A stretch of DNA of 64,000 nt from Flavobacterium sp. 9R (GCF_902506345.1 NZ_LR733413.1:1705636-1769635), one strand, 5' to 3'; counted from the first letter of the stretch, positions 36,231-46,190 are shown. Translations and numbers: made by a program. Notes: generated from the letters alone by a model not told the origin.

Positions 36231-36946
36231 TTACTTATTGAATGTGAGACATGATTTTGACTCATCCTTTAAAGGGGGTGTTCAAATTTATGGCTTTGTT
36301 CTGACTCAACTTTTCAATTGAACACACCCTAACCCCTCTATAGAGGAGATTCGTGAGTGCTAAATTAGCTATTTTGGTCAATAATGATGAGATGTAATTT
36401 TTAAATTTTGATAATTAAGTTTTAAGTCCACTCATAAAATCAAAGATGCAACGATTCCTTAATAAAAGATAAAAAAGGAATTAGAGGAGGTTGGGAGGTA
36501 AATGTATAAAATATTACTATTAATACTCGTTTGGTGAAATTATTTTTACCACATAGACACATAGAATTTGTAGTTTTTTTAAGAGAAAAAATAGACGTTT
36601 TACTATCCACATAGCTTATCTATGTGAGAAATAGTGCTATTTCTGTTTTTTCTCTGTAGACTTGCTTTAATCTATGATTCTAGCCTGCACTGAGGCATCG
36701 AAGTGTGGTTAATTCTTTATTTTAATTTACATTTCAACCAACGAGTTGTTATTATTTAAAATACACCCCTAACTCCTCTAACTCCAGTTACTATTTTTTT
36801 TTTTTGGAGTCGTTGAATCTACGATTTCAAGAGAGGAATGCGCCAATGTTAACATTAACATTTAAGGCTTTATAAGTCATTCTTCTATTCCGTTCAGCTG
36901 ATTATTTGCACTCCTAACTCCCCTCTAGAGAGGGGCTGGGGGTGTG
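36231..36946. repeat. 716-base non-coding gap between neuB and neuC, built of dispersed repeats
   Basis: Three kinds of element are visible. (1) AGGGGGTGTTCAA (~36273-36285) facing TTGAACACACCCT (36318-36330), with CCCCTCTATAGAGGAG behind it; a related CTCCCCTCTAGAGAGGGG hairpin is at ~36907-36930. (2) An ~180-base element at 36546-36720 (ACCACATAGACACATAG, AGAGAAAAAATAGAC, TTTAATCTATGATTCTAGC) that recurs at 54071-54215. (3) 36757-36845 (TACACCCCTAACTCCTC, TTGGAGTCGTTGAATC), which recurs at 58222-58310. No gene was found. Confidence 0.75.
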
Positions 36947-37987
36947 TTATCTAATATCCTCCCAACTCAACTGTTCATCATTTGCAATAACTCGAGTCGC
37001 TTTTTTACCTATTAACGATTCAAAGTGTTCCGCCAAAATGGCACCAGTACCAGGGCGTTTTACCCAAATATTCTGTTTGGTAAATAGTTCTCCTTCTTTG
37101 ATATCCGAAATAGCACAAACGGTAGCAAAAGCAAAATCAATAGTCACTTGCTCTTCTTGGGCAGGAGCTTTAACACCGCCTCGCATTTGCCAAATTTCAT
37201 TCGAACTAACAATCAATTCTTTGGTAGTTGCCTCATCCATACTACATACAATATCGGGTCCGGTGCGCTGCATGTGATCCGTAAAATGGCGTTCTAAAAT
37301 ACTAGCTCCCAAAGCGACTGCTCCCAAACAGGCATTGTTATTCAGTGTATGATCGCTTAATCCAAATACTTTATCTGGAAAAGCGTTATGCATTTGCGTC
37401 ATGGCTCCAAATCGAACCAAATGTATAGGTGTAGGATACAAATTGGTGGTATGCAACAAAGCCACTGGTACTTGATGACGGTCAAAAATAGCCACCGCTT
37501 TGCAAATACTTTCAATAGTATTCATTCCGGTACTCAAAATAACTGGTTTGCCAAAAGAAGCAATATGTTCCAAAAGCGGATAATTATTGCACTCTCCTGA
37601 TCCAATTTTATAAGCGGGTATATCGAATTTTTTCAATCGTTCGGCAGCGGCTCGAGAGAAAGGAGTTGAGATAAAAATCATCCCCTTACTTTCTACATAC
37701 TTTTTCAATTCCAATTCGTCTGCTTCATTCAACGAGCAACGCTCCATAATTTCGTAGATAGAAACATCGGCATTTCCTGGAATTACATTCTTGGCTGCTC
37801 CTGCCATTTCATCTTCGACGATATGGGTCTGGTGTTTCACTACTTCCACTCCAGCTCGTTGAGCAGCATCTACCATTGCTTTGGCTACTTCCAATGACCC
37901 TTCGTGGTTTATGCCAATTTCGGCAATCACCAAAGGTGGATAATCTGGGCCTATTTTTCTACTTGCTATTTCTATAAATGGATTCAT
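36947..37987 (-). CDS. neuB: N-acetylneuraminate (or related nonulosonate) synthase
   Basis: A 346-residue NeuB. It has an N-terminal TIM barrel ([65 protein letters not shown]) and a C-terminal SAF antifreeze-like domain ([16 protein letters not shown]). It condenses phosphoenolpyruvate with ManNAc or a deoxy-diacetamido sugar to give Neu5Ac, legionaminate or pseudaminate. The exact product cannot be fixed from sequence by eye. A palindrome pair lies between it and neuA. Confidence 0.93.
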   Translation of the reverse strand: MNPFIEIASRKIGPDYPPLVIAEIGINHEGSLEVAKAMVDAAQRAGVEVVKHQTHIVEDEMAGAAKNVIPGNADVSIYEIMERCSLNEADELELKKYVESKGMIFISTPFSRAAAERLKKFDIPAYKIGSGECNNYPLLEHIASFGKPVILSTGMNTIESICKAVAIFDRHQVPVALLHTTNLYPTPIHLVRFGAMTQMHNAFPDKVFGLSDHTLNNNACLGAVALGASILERHFTDHMQRTGPDIVCSMDEATTKELIVSSNEIWQMRGGVKAPAQEEQVTIDFAFATVCAISDIKEGELFTKQNIWVKRPGTGAILAEHFESLIGKKATRVIANDEQLSWEDIR

Positions 37988-38012
37988 AAAATGAGTTATG
38001 AGTTATGCCTCT

Positions 38013-38069
38013 CGACTGCGCTCGAGGTGACAAATATATCGTATTGTGTCAAGTCGAGCGCAGTCGAGA
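38013..38069. repeat. palindrome doublet of the array 1 family between neuA and neuB
   Basis: CTCGACTGCGCTCGAGGTGAC and, inverted, GTCAAGTCGAGCGCAGTC, in pieces, are separated by ~18 AT-rich bases. It is the same doublet design as array 1, but a single copy. The right half supplies the last codons of neuA. Confidence 0.85.
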
Positions 38070-38771
38070 CACTTTATCCATTAAATACTCCGCATACTCA
38101 AAGTCTTCTAGAGTATCGATGTCAACAGTGGCAAAAATATGATTTACTTCGAATGGAAAAGCATTTTCTGAAATAATTTTACTGTCATCTCGAGCCCTTC
38201 GACTTCGCTCAGGACAGGCTAAATCGAGAGGCAAAATCAGAGATGCTTTGGTTATGTACAGCAATCCATTTTCATAAAACAAAGGCTCTAAATCCTGACT
38301 GCGTTGCCCCAGTTTATAGTTGTAAGGCTGGAATGTATTGTCAATTATTTTCCCAAATTTCTGATGGTTTCTAGTAACGGTAAAAAGGCTGTTATAGTTT
38401 CCTTTTGTAAAAATATCAAAAGCCTCCTTTAACAAATTCAATGGTCGCAATGGATTGGTAGGTTGTAGCAAAATAACATACGCCACTTCCTCATTTATCG
38501 ATTCCAACACATGCCGCAATGCAGAAACAGTGGGTTCCAAATCACCCGAAATATTCTTAGGTCTATCAATAACTTGAGCTCCGTTTGCTATGGCTATCTC
38601 TTTTATTGCTACATCATCAGTAGAAACATAAACAGCGTCAATAATTTCACTATTTACCAAAGCATAGCGTATGGAATGTACCAATAAAGGCAAGTCTCCT
38701 AAAGGCAGTACATTTTTTTTAGGAAGTCGCTTCGAATCTCCTCTAGCGGGAATTATTGCTATAGTTTTCAT
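38049..38771 (-). CDS. neuA: CMP-nonulosonate cytidylyltransferase carrying repeat-derived peptides
   Basis: A 240-residue enzyme from the ATG at 38771 (a TTG six bases earlier is less likely). Motifs: IAIIPARGDSKRLPKKNVLP (CTP-binding), YVSTDDVAIKEIA, ILLQPTNPLRP, LFTVTR and FATVDIDTLEDFEYAE. It activates the nonulosonate as CMP-sugar. Two odd parts: ACPERSRRARD near residue ~185 comes from an inserted palindrome (38196-38228), and the last eight residues KVSRLRST are read from the array-1-type palindrome at 38049-38069. Both keep the frame, so the enzyme may still work, with the first insert in a loop. Confidence 0.92.
   Translation of the reverse strand: MKTIAIIPARGDSKRLPKKNVLPLGDLPLLVHSIRYALVNSEIIDAVYVSTDDVAIKEIAIANGAQVIDRPKNISGDLEPTVSALRHVLESINEEVAYVILLQPTNPLRPLNLLKEAFDIFTKGNYNSLFTVTRNHQKFGKIIDNTFQPYNYKLGQRSQDLEPLFYENGLLYITKASLILPLDLACPERSRRARDDSKIISENAFPFEVNHIFATVDIDTLEDFEYAEYLMDKVSRLRST
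38196..38228. repeat. palindromic element inside neuA
   Basis: GAGCCCTTCGACTTCGCTCA followed by GGACAGG matches the CTGAGCGAAGTCGAAG type also seen at 60784-60800 and, altered, at 58432-58447. Here it lies within the coding sequence and is translated as ACPERSRRA. Confidence 0.85.
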
Positions 38772-38870
38772 TTGCAAACAATTATATAATAACTAACAAG
38801 TTATAAAAATTTTTATCATAAATCGTTCAAATTGAAAATGCTCTTTTCAATTTGAACGATTATAGCAAAG

Positions 38871-39800
38871 CTATTCTTTTTTGGGTGCCCAATAAATTCT
38901 AGCGTCTTCTAATTTTTGATAAGCTCTATATTCCTCTGAAGTCAATCGATTGCTGTTTTTTATAATTTTAGGAGTAGCCTTTAGTAAATCAAACAATGCC
39001 GAAACGATTGCTTGTAAAGCTCTCCAATCTCCTTTAAATACTTTCAATTTGAATTGCATCCAAAGAGAGTAGCCCATTTTTCTTGGTATACTTTTTAAAG
39101 GATAAAACAAGAAATACAAATACCATCCAGAACGTAATGAACGCCTTAAACGAAGACTATAATCCGCTTGAGTTTTTCTTGCTTTGATATCCACTCTGTG
39201 ATGTACTAAAACTTCAGGCAAATAATGAATTTCCCAATGCTGTTTGAATAATTGATACGAAGCGAAATCTTCTTCTCCATAAAAAACAAACCATTCAGGG
39301 TAATTCGGAATAGCTCTCCAAGCCGCTATTCGCCATACGTGACCGCAACCTACAAAACTTTTCATTCGAATAGAATGTTCAGTTGACGTAGTTTCTGATA
39401 GTTGTTCTTTAGACCAAAAGACTCTAAGTCCTAGCAAACCTACCTTGAGGTTTTCTCCAAAATAGGCAGCAATGCTTTCTAGCGGCTGTACAGTAACAAA
39501 GTGTGCATCATCATCTAATGAAATGGCATAATCTGCTTGAGTTTCATTCAACATTTTGTTCCTGCAAAATAAATAGCCTCTAGATTGTCCATTAGTATGC
39601 AAAATAATGTTTGGATAATGCTGCAGTATATAATCCGAAGTTCCGTCTTGAGAACCATCATCACAAATCACACAAACTACGTCCTCTCTTTCAATCAAAT
39701 GCTGAATGCGTTGTAACGTATACACCAAATCAGGCAAACGGTTTTTGGTTGTGATTAGGATAGAAAATTTTATTTTGTCTTGTATTTTAGTAGGCATCAA
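38871..39800 (-). CDS. glycosyltransferase family 2
   Basis: A 309-residue GT-A enzyme: FSILITTKNRLPDLVYTLQR, VICDDGSQDGTSDYI, SRGYLFCRNKMLN, the DXD-type ISLDDDAHF, and FYGEEDFASYQLF. Possible membrane-associated segment near WYLYFLFYPLKS. It starts 14 bases inside the preceding gene's end, so is coupled to it, and lies ~100 bases before neuA. Confidence 0.9.
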   Translation of the reverse strand: MMPTKIQDKIKFSILITTKNRLPDLVYTLQRIQHLIEREDVVCVICDDGSQDGTSDYILQHYPNIILHTNGQSRGYLFCRNKMLNETQADYAISLDDDAHFVTVQPLESIAAYFGENLKVGLLGLRVFWSKEQLSETTSTEHSIRMKSFVGCGHVWRIAAWRAIPNYPEWFVFYGEEDFASYQLFKQHWEIHYLPEVLVHHRVDIKARKTQADYSLRLRRSLRSGWYLYFLFYPLKSIPRKMGYSLWMQFKLKVFKGDWRALQAIVSALFDLLKATPKIIKNSNRLTSEEYRAYQKLEDARIYWAPKKE

Positions 39801-40800
39801 TCATTTCTTTAGGCAATTTTTTCCATTTCAAAAAAAGTTTTACTAAAATTTTTACAGAAATAAACTTTACAAAAAGTCTGTTTTTTATAAAATACAAAAT
39901 GCTGTTTATTTTTTTTCTTTTCAGAAAACTGTATTCAACAATAACATTTTCTTTACTTTTATTTGGAATATCGACCACCATCCAATTCTCGATTGTATTG
40001 CCCATATGATAGGCATAATTATCCGCTGTGGTTAATCTCCAATAATCTTTTTCCAAAGGCAAAGTATCCAAATAACCTTCACTTGATCCTCCCATTTTGT
40101 ACCCAATATAAGTAAGCACAGATTCAAAAATATCTTTTTTATAAGTAGCTACAAAATGTCCCGAACCTATCAAAACGCTTAACTCAGGATTGACTTCTAA
40201 AGCTAATGCATAGGCTAAGTAATCTTGGTTATAATTCCTATCCCAACCCAAACTATCATAAAAACGAATTAAGGATTCTTTGTTTTTTACTGGTACAAAT
40301 CGAAGTTTAGAATTAAATAGAGAATCAAATAACGCATTCCCACAATTACTCTCATACGTCTTAAATTGAGGAACTATACCAACCACTCCAGCTTTCGAAA
40401 CCTCCATAAATACTTTTAGGGTTTCTTTTTGCCAATTTGGCAAAAATAATACATCCGAATCAGAGATAGTAACCAACTCAATAGCATTCCCAGCCAAGCC
40501 TTTTAAAATAGCATTAAGCTTCCCAATATTTTCGGTATGAATGAGTTCTTGTATTTTATTTTCTTCTAAAAGTAAATCAAGGTAAGCTGCAACAATTTTT
40601 TCACTCCCATTATTAACTATTGTGATAAATGTTTTTTCATGTACCGTGGTCAATAAGGACTCTAAACACAATTTTAAAATCGCAAAACTATCCTTAAAAT
40701 ACCCTTCTTGGCTCGGAATATACACAGGAATAATCACCTGATGAAGATATCTAGATTCTTCTTGAACTTTGTCTTTTTGTGGATTATAGCCTATTCTCAT
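39787..40800 (-). CDS. GT-A-type glycosyltransferase
   Basis: A 337-residue protein: VIIPVYIPSQEGYFKDSFAI, TIVNNGSEKIVAAYL, LIHTENIGKLNAILKG, VTISDSDVLFLPNW (DXD) and VGIVPQF. The order matches family 2-like enzymes with a longer acceptor domain and a basic C-terminus. It overlaps its upstream neighbour by four bases. Sugar specificity is unknown. Confidence 0.82.
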   Translation of the reverse strand: MRIGYNPQKDKVQEESRYLHQVIIPVYIPSQEGYFKDSFAILKLCLESLLTTVHEKTFITIVNNGSEKIVAAYLDLLLEENKIQELIHTENIGKLNAILKGLAGNAIELVTISDSDVLFLPNWQKETLKVFMEVSKAGVVGIVPQFKTYESNCGNALFDSLFNSKLRFVPVKNKESLIRFYDSLGWDRNYNQDYLAYALALEVNPELSVLIGSGHFVATYKKDIFESVLTYIGYKMGGSSEGYLDTLPLEKDYWRLTTADNYAYHMGNTIENWMVVDIPNKSKENVIVEYSFLKRKKINSILYFIKNRLFVKFISVKILVKLFLKWKKLPKEMIDAY

Positions 40801-41708
40801 CTTTTTAATTTTCTTTTTATAACTTTAAAAAGTAAGCTAAAGAACATTCTCGGTGTCAAAATTAAAATGGCATAGAATACAGACAAGAACATAAAATAAA
40901 CTTTGTTTTGACTCTTAGCAATTTTAAAAAACATAAGGTATTTATTAAAAAATTGTTTCCTCACAATCTCCAAATCATACTCTTTTAAATTATTTTTAGC
41001 TAATTTAAAAACTAAACTATTGGATATAATTCTTGATTTTAAAGTAGTAATAGCATTTAAACCATTTATACTTTCATTATGTAATCTAAAATAATACAAA
41101 GGTAAATTCAGTGGTTTATAATTTATTGAGAGAGTGAGCAATCTTGAATAAAATTCCCATTCTTGTTTTCGTTGAAGACTCTCATTGAAAAGAGGAACAT
41201 TCTTTAAAAATGATCTTTTAAATAATGGTCCATTAGTATGAAAATTAACTTTTCCAAGAATATGATCTAACAATACTGAATTACTCTGAATCTCATTCCA
41301 ATGGTGAACAACATTATCTATAGTATTTTTATATTCGATTCCTTCACAAACGACAAAATCTACTTTAGATTGGTCTAAACATTCTATTTTGAGTTTCAGT
41401 TTATCTTTGTGCATCAAATCATCACTGTCAAACCATTGGATATAGTCACCTTTACTCAATTCAAATCCAATGTTACGACAAGCATTGGCGCCCTTTTTTC
41501 TATTTATAGGTCGAAAGTAATACTGAAAACGACTATCTCTTAAAACATAATCATTGACTATTTGAGCAGTATTGTCAGATGAACCATCATCAATTAATAA
41601 ACACTCCCAATTTGCATAGGACTGACACAAAATACTTTCAAGTGTTTCTCCAATCAAAAGCGCTCTATTGTAAACTGGTATAATAATTGAAACTAATTTA
41701 TCTGACAT
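40797..41708 (-). CDS. glycosyltransferase family 2
   Basis: A 303-residue GT-A enzyme: VSIIIPVYNRALLIGETLES, LIDDGSSDNTAQIV, KKGANACRNIGFELSKGDYI, WFDSDDLMHKDKL and KQEWEFYSRLL. Its N-terminal 110 residues closely resemble those of the enzyme at 42642-43553, pointing to duplication within the cluster. It overlaps the genes on both sides by 4-11 bases. Confidence 0.92.
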   Translation of the reverse strand: MSDKLVSIIIPVYNRALLIGETLESILCQSYANWECLLIDDGSSDNTAQIVNDYVLRDSRFQYYFRPINRKKGANACRNIGFELSKGDYIQWFDSDDLMHKDKLKLKIECLDQSKVDFVVCEGIEYKNTIDNVVHHWNEIQSNSVLLDHILGKVNFHTNGPLFKRSFLKNVPLFNESLQRKQEWEFYSRLLTLSINYKPLNLPLYYFRLHNESINGLNAITTLKSRIISNSLVFKLAKNNLKEYDLEIVRKQFFNKYLMFFKIAKSQNKVYFMFLSVFYAILILTPRMFFSLLFKVIKRKLKR

Positions 41709-42645
41709 CTTTTAATTGTAAAATATATTTGACTCTTTTAAAAACTGGGAATGTTGTATAAACCCTTTTTAAACTTAATAAGGTAGGGTGATTTATAACA
41801 CTACCGAACCAATAAACTAAATCCGAAGTTAAGCCTTTATTATTTATCCCCCTATTAACCCATATTTTTTTCCAGAGCAAATCTATTCTCCTATTTGGTA
41901 CTTGTTTTTCGAAGCTCCACCTTAATAATGACTCATACATTTTCAGATTATTAATTTCATACAAATCATGCTCTTTAAAAGAACTATTGCTGTAATGTAC
42001 ACCACGCATTGCTACTGGTTGATTGATATTCCCCGATCTCAAGTTGGCAACAAGTGCCATTCGTATCCATAATTCTGTATCTTCTGCAACGACTAGTTCT
42101 TCATTAAAAAAACCTGTTTTTTCAAAAACGCTCCTATTTGCCGTTAACCCAATGCCAGAAAAATAGCCCAAATGACCAATTGGTCCCATACTTTCAAACA
42201 ACTTATCTGGTGCTACTTTCTCTCGTAGCGTTGTTAACTGCAATTTGTTCTTTTCTGTTAAAGTAAATTCTCTATAAAAATGAGCACTTATTGCATTGTA
42301 AACACCATCTATACTTTCCTCCGAATCCAGTATTTTTAAATCATTTGCAAACCTACCCGGCAAATAATAATCATCAGCATCCAAAAATGCTATATACTTA
42401 CCCACTGAAGTTTTAATCCCTAAATTCCTACTGGCTGAACGACCATGATTTCTCTTATCTGGATGCTGAATTACTTTAATTGTACTATTATCATTTGCCA
42501 TCTTTTGACAAATAGTCAAAGAGGAATCTGTACTTCCATCATCGACAATAACAATCTCAATATCCTCAGGTTGTTCCAAAACAGATTCAATTGCTTTTTG
42601 GATATACAATGCTGAGTTGTAAACTGGAATTATTACAGAAATCAT
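41698..42645 (-). CDS. glycosyltransferase family 2
   Basis: A 315-residue GT-A enzyme: ISVIIPVYNSALYIQKAIES, IVIVDDGSTDSSLTIC, HGRSASRNLGIKTSVGKYI, FLDADDYYLPGRF and VAEDTELWIRMAL. Overlaps of 4-11 bases with its neighbours show a tightly packed operon. The sugar donor is unknown. Confidence 0.92.
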   Translation of the reverse strand: MISVIIPVYNSALYIQKAIESVLEQPEDIEIVIVDDGSTDSSLTICQKMANDNSTIKVIQHPDKRNHGRSASRNLGIKTSVGKYIAFLDADDYYLPGRFANDLKILDSEESIDGVYNAISAHFYREFTLTEKNKLQLTTLREKVAPDKLFESMGPIGHLGYFSGIGLTANRSVFEKTGFFNEELVVAEDTELWIRMALVANLRSGNINQPVAMRGVHYSNSSFKEHDLYEINNLKMYESLLRWSFEKQVPNRRIDLLWKKIWVNRGINNKGLTSDLVYWFGSVINHPTLLSLKRVYTTFPVFKRVKYILQLKDVR

Positions 42646-43553
42646 TTATAATTATTTTTTATTTTTTGCCATATTCGTTTAGAATAATAGTGAACAATAA
42701 TCTCTCTAAAAAAATAGAAATTCAAAACAAAAAAGAAAGGAAATCCCTCTTTAGTCTGTTCAAAAATTCTCTTCTTGGCACTTAAGACATATTGTATTTT
42801 CTCACCTATATAAATTGGTTTCAAATGATTTTCAATTAGTTTCCAACTATATTTTATTTTTTTTAATTTTTGATTATTATAGCTGCTTAACCCATTTTCA
42901 TTATTTTTCCTGTAAAAAACCATTGCTTTTTCTACATATACAATTTTAGTTGTTTTTAATAATAATCTAGTAAAAAACTCTCCATCATCATTGATACACA
43001 AATCTTCATTCCACTTTCCTGCATTTACAACCATATTTCTTGAAATCAAATACGAGTGTATTGGAACATATAGTCCATATTCTCCTAAAACATCAAAAAA
43101 ATCTTTAATAGAAACCCAATTTTTGTAATAAGGCATACTTTCCTTTACAATACTTTCCTCAGGATATTTATCAAAAACTCCCCATTTACAAATTGCGCAA
43201 GTAGTTTCACTTTCTCGCAAAAGCACCTCAAGTTGAGCTTCTAATTTATTAGCAGAAATTATATCATCCGAATCTAAATACTGAATATATTCCCCTTGGC
43301 TCAATTCAAAACCAATATTCCTGCACGAACTTGCTCCTTTTATTTTATCATCTGCTCTTCTAAAAAACTTAAATCTAGAATCTCTTTCAATATAACTTAT
43401 CAAAACCCCAGCAATATCATCAGAACTCCCATCATCCACAATAATACATTCCCAATTAGAATATGTTTGCGACAAAATACTATCAAGGGTTTCACCAATT
43501 AAGTGGGCTCGATTGTAGGTAGGGATGATTATGGATATTAGAGCCTGTTTCAT
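42642..43553 (-). CDS. glycosyltransferase family 2
   Basis: A 303-residue GT-A enzyme: ISIIIPTYNRAHLIGETLDS, IIVDDGSSDDIAGVL, IKGASSCRNIGFELSQGEYI, YLDSDDIISANKL, and NDDGEFFTRLLL. It is a likely paralogue of the protein at 40797-41708 (same GETL(E/D)SIL and CRNIGFELS blocks). The C-terminal half is hydrophobic and basic, suggesting membrane contact. Confidence 0.92.
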   Translation of the reverse strand: MKQALISIIIPTYNRAHLIGETLDSILSQTYSNWECIIVDDGSSDDIAGVLISYIERDSRFKFFRRADDKIKGASSCRNIGFELSQGEYIQYLDSDDIISANKLEAQLEVLLRESETTCAICKWGVFDKYPEESIVKESMPYYKNWVSIKDFFDVLGEYGLYVPIHSYLISRNMVVNAGKWNEDLCINDDGEFFTRLLLKTTKIVYVEKAMVFYRKNNENGLSSYNNQKLKKIKYSWKLIENHLKPIYIGEKIQYVLSAKKRIFEQTKEGFPFFFVLNFYFFREIIVHYYSKRIWQKIKNNYK

Positions 43554-44452
43554 TGATAAAAACTTTTCAAGAATCTTCTTGTAAATTTTAAAAAAGGAAT
43601 AAATGCAAAATTATGAACATATTTCAAAAACAAAATATTCCATTCTTCTAAGCTTAATTTCCTATACTTTTTAATTGACACTTCAGCTTTCATTAAAAAC
43701 TTAAATCGCTCTCCTTTGTTAAATAAATTCAAATTATGCTTAACTAAATCCATATAAAACATAGATTCAGCAATTCTCTTATCTTTTAGATTAGTTTTAC
43801 TTCCTGTCAAACTTTCATTTGACACTCGTATGCTTACTTTTTCACTATTTATGGCTAGTATTGGTTTGCTTTCTGAAAACTGAATCCAAGCATAATCATC
43901 ACTATGCCAAGCCAGTGGATAATCTTGAAAAGAATACTTTACATAACTTTTCTTTCTAAAAATATGTTCAGATAAAGAACATCTTACTAAACCTAAATTT
44001 CTCCTGCAATAAAAATCAGCAGCATTTTCAAAATTAGGATTTACAAAAATTTTAGAAGTTGTATTGGTTATTTCATCTATAATTTGAGTTGAAAATCGTA
44101 CAACATTGATTCCCCTTTGCGTAATCTCCTCTAAATTTTTATAAAACTCTTCAACTACTTTTTCTCCCAACACATCATCATCCCCCAAAATCATCAACCA
44201 CTCTTCATTACCCGATAGTGCTATACATCTTTCCCATTGTTTTGTCAATGAAGTCTCTCCTAAATTGCTTTCAAATCGATGGTACAAAAAATCAAACATT
44301 CCGTTATAATTTTCTATCATCATCGAAGGATCTTCAGGACTGGCATCATTACCTATATACACCTTAAAATCTTGACACGTTTGTTGTGCCAAGGACTGCA
44401 AGGTTGCCTCGAAGAAGGTAAGTTTATAATATGGGATAACTATTGCGAGCAT
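43550..44452 (-). CDS. glycosyltransferase family 2
   Basis: A 300-residue GT-A enzyme from the ATG at 44452 (LAIVIPYYKLTFFEATLQSL), which shares one base with the stop of the upstream gene; a start at 44497 would add 15 atypical residues. Further motifs: VYIGNDASPEDPS, ETSLTKQWERCIAL, MILGDDDVLGEKVV (DXD). It is one of the consecutive GT2 enzymes that should build the module B repeat unit. Confidence 0.9.
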   Translation of the reverse strand: MLAIVIPYYKLTFFEATLQSLAQQTCQDFKVYIGNDASPEDPSMMIENYNGMFDFLYHRFESNLGETSLTKQWERCIALSGNEEWLMILGDDDVLGEKVVEEFYKNLEEITQRGINVVRFSTQIIDEITNTTSKIFVNPNFENAADFYCRRNLGLVRCSLSEHIFRKKSYVKYSFQDYPLAWHSDDYAWIQFSESKPILAINSEKVSIRVSNESLTGSKTNLKDKRIAESMFYMDLVKHNLNLFNKGERFKFLMKAEVSIKKYRKLSLEEWNILFLKYVHNFAFIPFLKFTRRFLKSFYQ

Positions 44453-45288
44453 TATTTTAAAATTCCAAAAATCGTAAACCCAAAAAAAGTCTTGCAAAAC
44501 AAATCAACAACAAACTTTTCGCTTTTTAAATTAGTTTCATGCTTTTTCTTAATAACTGATATTTGATTTTCGATACTCCAAAATGTACCAAACTGTTGGA
44601 TAAAAAAATCAGCATGTTTAACACCTACATATTCCAAATTTTTTTGCTGGTTGATTTTATCAATCATTTTTATCATAGAGACTTCTTTAACTCTATAGTA
44701 AAAACCAACTTCATCCAAACATTTTACTTCACCCCCAGCTTTTAAAATGGTAATCCAAAATTCCCAATCTTCCCAACCATAAATCATATTAACATCATAA
44801 CCTCCAACTCTCTCCCATTCCTTTTTTCTAAAAAAAGCAGAACAAAAGATCATATTTTGCCTAGCCAAATTAAGAAGCGAAAAATCAGGCAAATCCCAAC
44901 TCCCCGATTCCTCTCCAAACTTTTCAGCTTTACAGTAGACCAATTTTAAATCAGAATCTTCTTGAAAAGCTTTCATAGCTAATAAAGTATAATCTTTTCC
45001 AATTCGATCATCCCCATCTAACGGGAGAATAAACTCTCCATCTGCAATAGCAATACCAGCATTCCTAGCACTACTCAGTCCTCCATTTTCTTTATACAAA
45101 TAAATAAATCTAGAGTCTTTTTTTACCCATTCTTGAGCTACCTCTTTTGTATTATCTGGACTACCATCGTTAACGATAATACATTCCCAGTTCTCATACG
45201 TCTGGCCCAATACAGATTGTAAAGCCTCAGCCAAATACTGGGCTTGGTTATAACAAGGAACAATAATTGATACTCTAGGGTGATACAT
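44452..45288 (-). CDS. glycosyltransferase family 2
   Basis: A 278-residue GT-A enzyme. The ATG at 45288 shares a base with the stop codon of the upstream gene. Motifs: VSIIVPCYNQAQYLAEALQS, IIVNDGSPDNTKEVA, GLSSARNAGIAIADGEFI, PLDGDDRIGKDY and GWEDWEFWITIL. Short for the family, but complete. Confidence 0.92.
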   Translation of the reverse strand: MYHPRVSIIVPCYNQAQYLAEALQSVLGQTYENWECIIVNDGSPDNTKEVAQEWVKKDSRFIYLYKENGGLSSARNAGIAIADGEFILPLDGDDRIGKDYTLLAMKAFQEDSDLKLVYCKAEKFGEESGSWDLPDFSLLNLARQNMIFCSAFFRKKEWERVGGYDVNMIYGWEDWEFWITILKAGGEVKCLDEVGFYYRVKEVSMIKMIDKINQQKNLEYVGVKHADFFIQQFGTFWSIENQISVIKKKHETNLKSEKFVVDLFCKTFFGFTIFGILK

Positions 45289-46190
45289 CACAGGTCAAAT
45301 AATGATTTTAATTTATATTGTAGTTTATGTGTAGGAAAAATTGCGATAGCTTTTATCAAAAAATAATATCTTTTACAAAACTGGTTCAAATCTTTCGCTC
45401 TTTCAAATCGAAGCATATAATAATTAGACTTTAACTTCTTTAATTGAACTTTAGAAAAATTATCTATTACTAAATTTAACTTTTTTCTTCTTTTGTATGC
45501 TTTAACCTGCGAATAAAAATGCCAATATTGTGCTTTATAAACATTAGCATTAGCCGAAATACTATTCTCATTAATACGATATAAATAAAGAGATACATCT
45601 AAAAATAAATGCCTTCCTTGCTCTTCTAGTTTATAATACAAATCCTGATCCACAGCTCTTTTCATTTTAACATCAATACCTTCAGACATAATGTATTTGG
45701 CTTTTTTGAAAGTCGCAAAAGCTGTTAATATTCCTTGTACAGAAGTTAAATATGATTTGTCCTTTGAAATACTAGCACCTTGTCTTCCAGCTTCTATAAA
45801 ATTCATGTTTAAATCAACCAAATCAAATTTTGAAGTTACGATAGCAACATCAGGATTTTCAAAATGTGACTGAATCATCGCCTCTAAAGCATTTTCTTTT
45901 AATGCATCATCAGGATCCAAAAAACCAAGAATTACTCCATTGGCTAGAGTAGCACACCTACTTTTTGTATAACCACAACCTCTGTTTTTATCATTTAGAA
46001 ACAACTTAAATCGTGAATCGTTTTGGATTAAATTTCGAATTATTGTAATAGAATCATCCGTTGAACCATCATCTACAATAATAGCTTCCCAATTCTCATA
46101 AGATTGGGATATAATACTTTGGTAACAATCTTTAAAAAAATGACCATTATTATAATTTGCTATTAAAATAGAAAAAAGTGGATTATTCAT
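45288..46190 (-). CDS. glycosyltransferase family 2
   Basis: A 300-residue GT-A enzyme: FSILIANYNNGHFFKDCYQS, IIVDDGSTDDSITII, RGCGYTKSRCATLANGVI, FLDPDDALKENAL and KRAVDQDLYYKL. A coupled start overlaps the end of the upstream GT4 gene by eight bases. The C-terminus is strongly basic. Confidence 0.92.
   Translation of the reverse strand: MNNPLFSILIANYNNGHFFKDCYQSIISQSYENWEAIIVDDGSTDDSITIIRNLIQNDSRFKLFLNDKNRGCGYTKSRCATLANGVILGFLDPDDALKENALEAMIQSHFENPDVAIVTSKFDLVDLNMNFIEAGRQGASISKDKSYLTSVQGILTAFATFKKAKYIMSEGIDVKMKRAVDQDLYYKLEEQGRHLFLDVSLYLYRINENSISANANVYKAQYWHFYSQVKAYKRRKKLNLVIDNFSKVQLKKLKSNYYMLRFERAKDLNQFCKRYYFLIKAIAIFPTHKLQYKLKSLFDL

Noticed and set aside
38772..38777. TTG start for neuA two codons upstream
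   Set aside because: The ATG at 38771 begins the conserved KTIAIIPARG segment.
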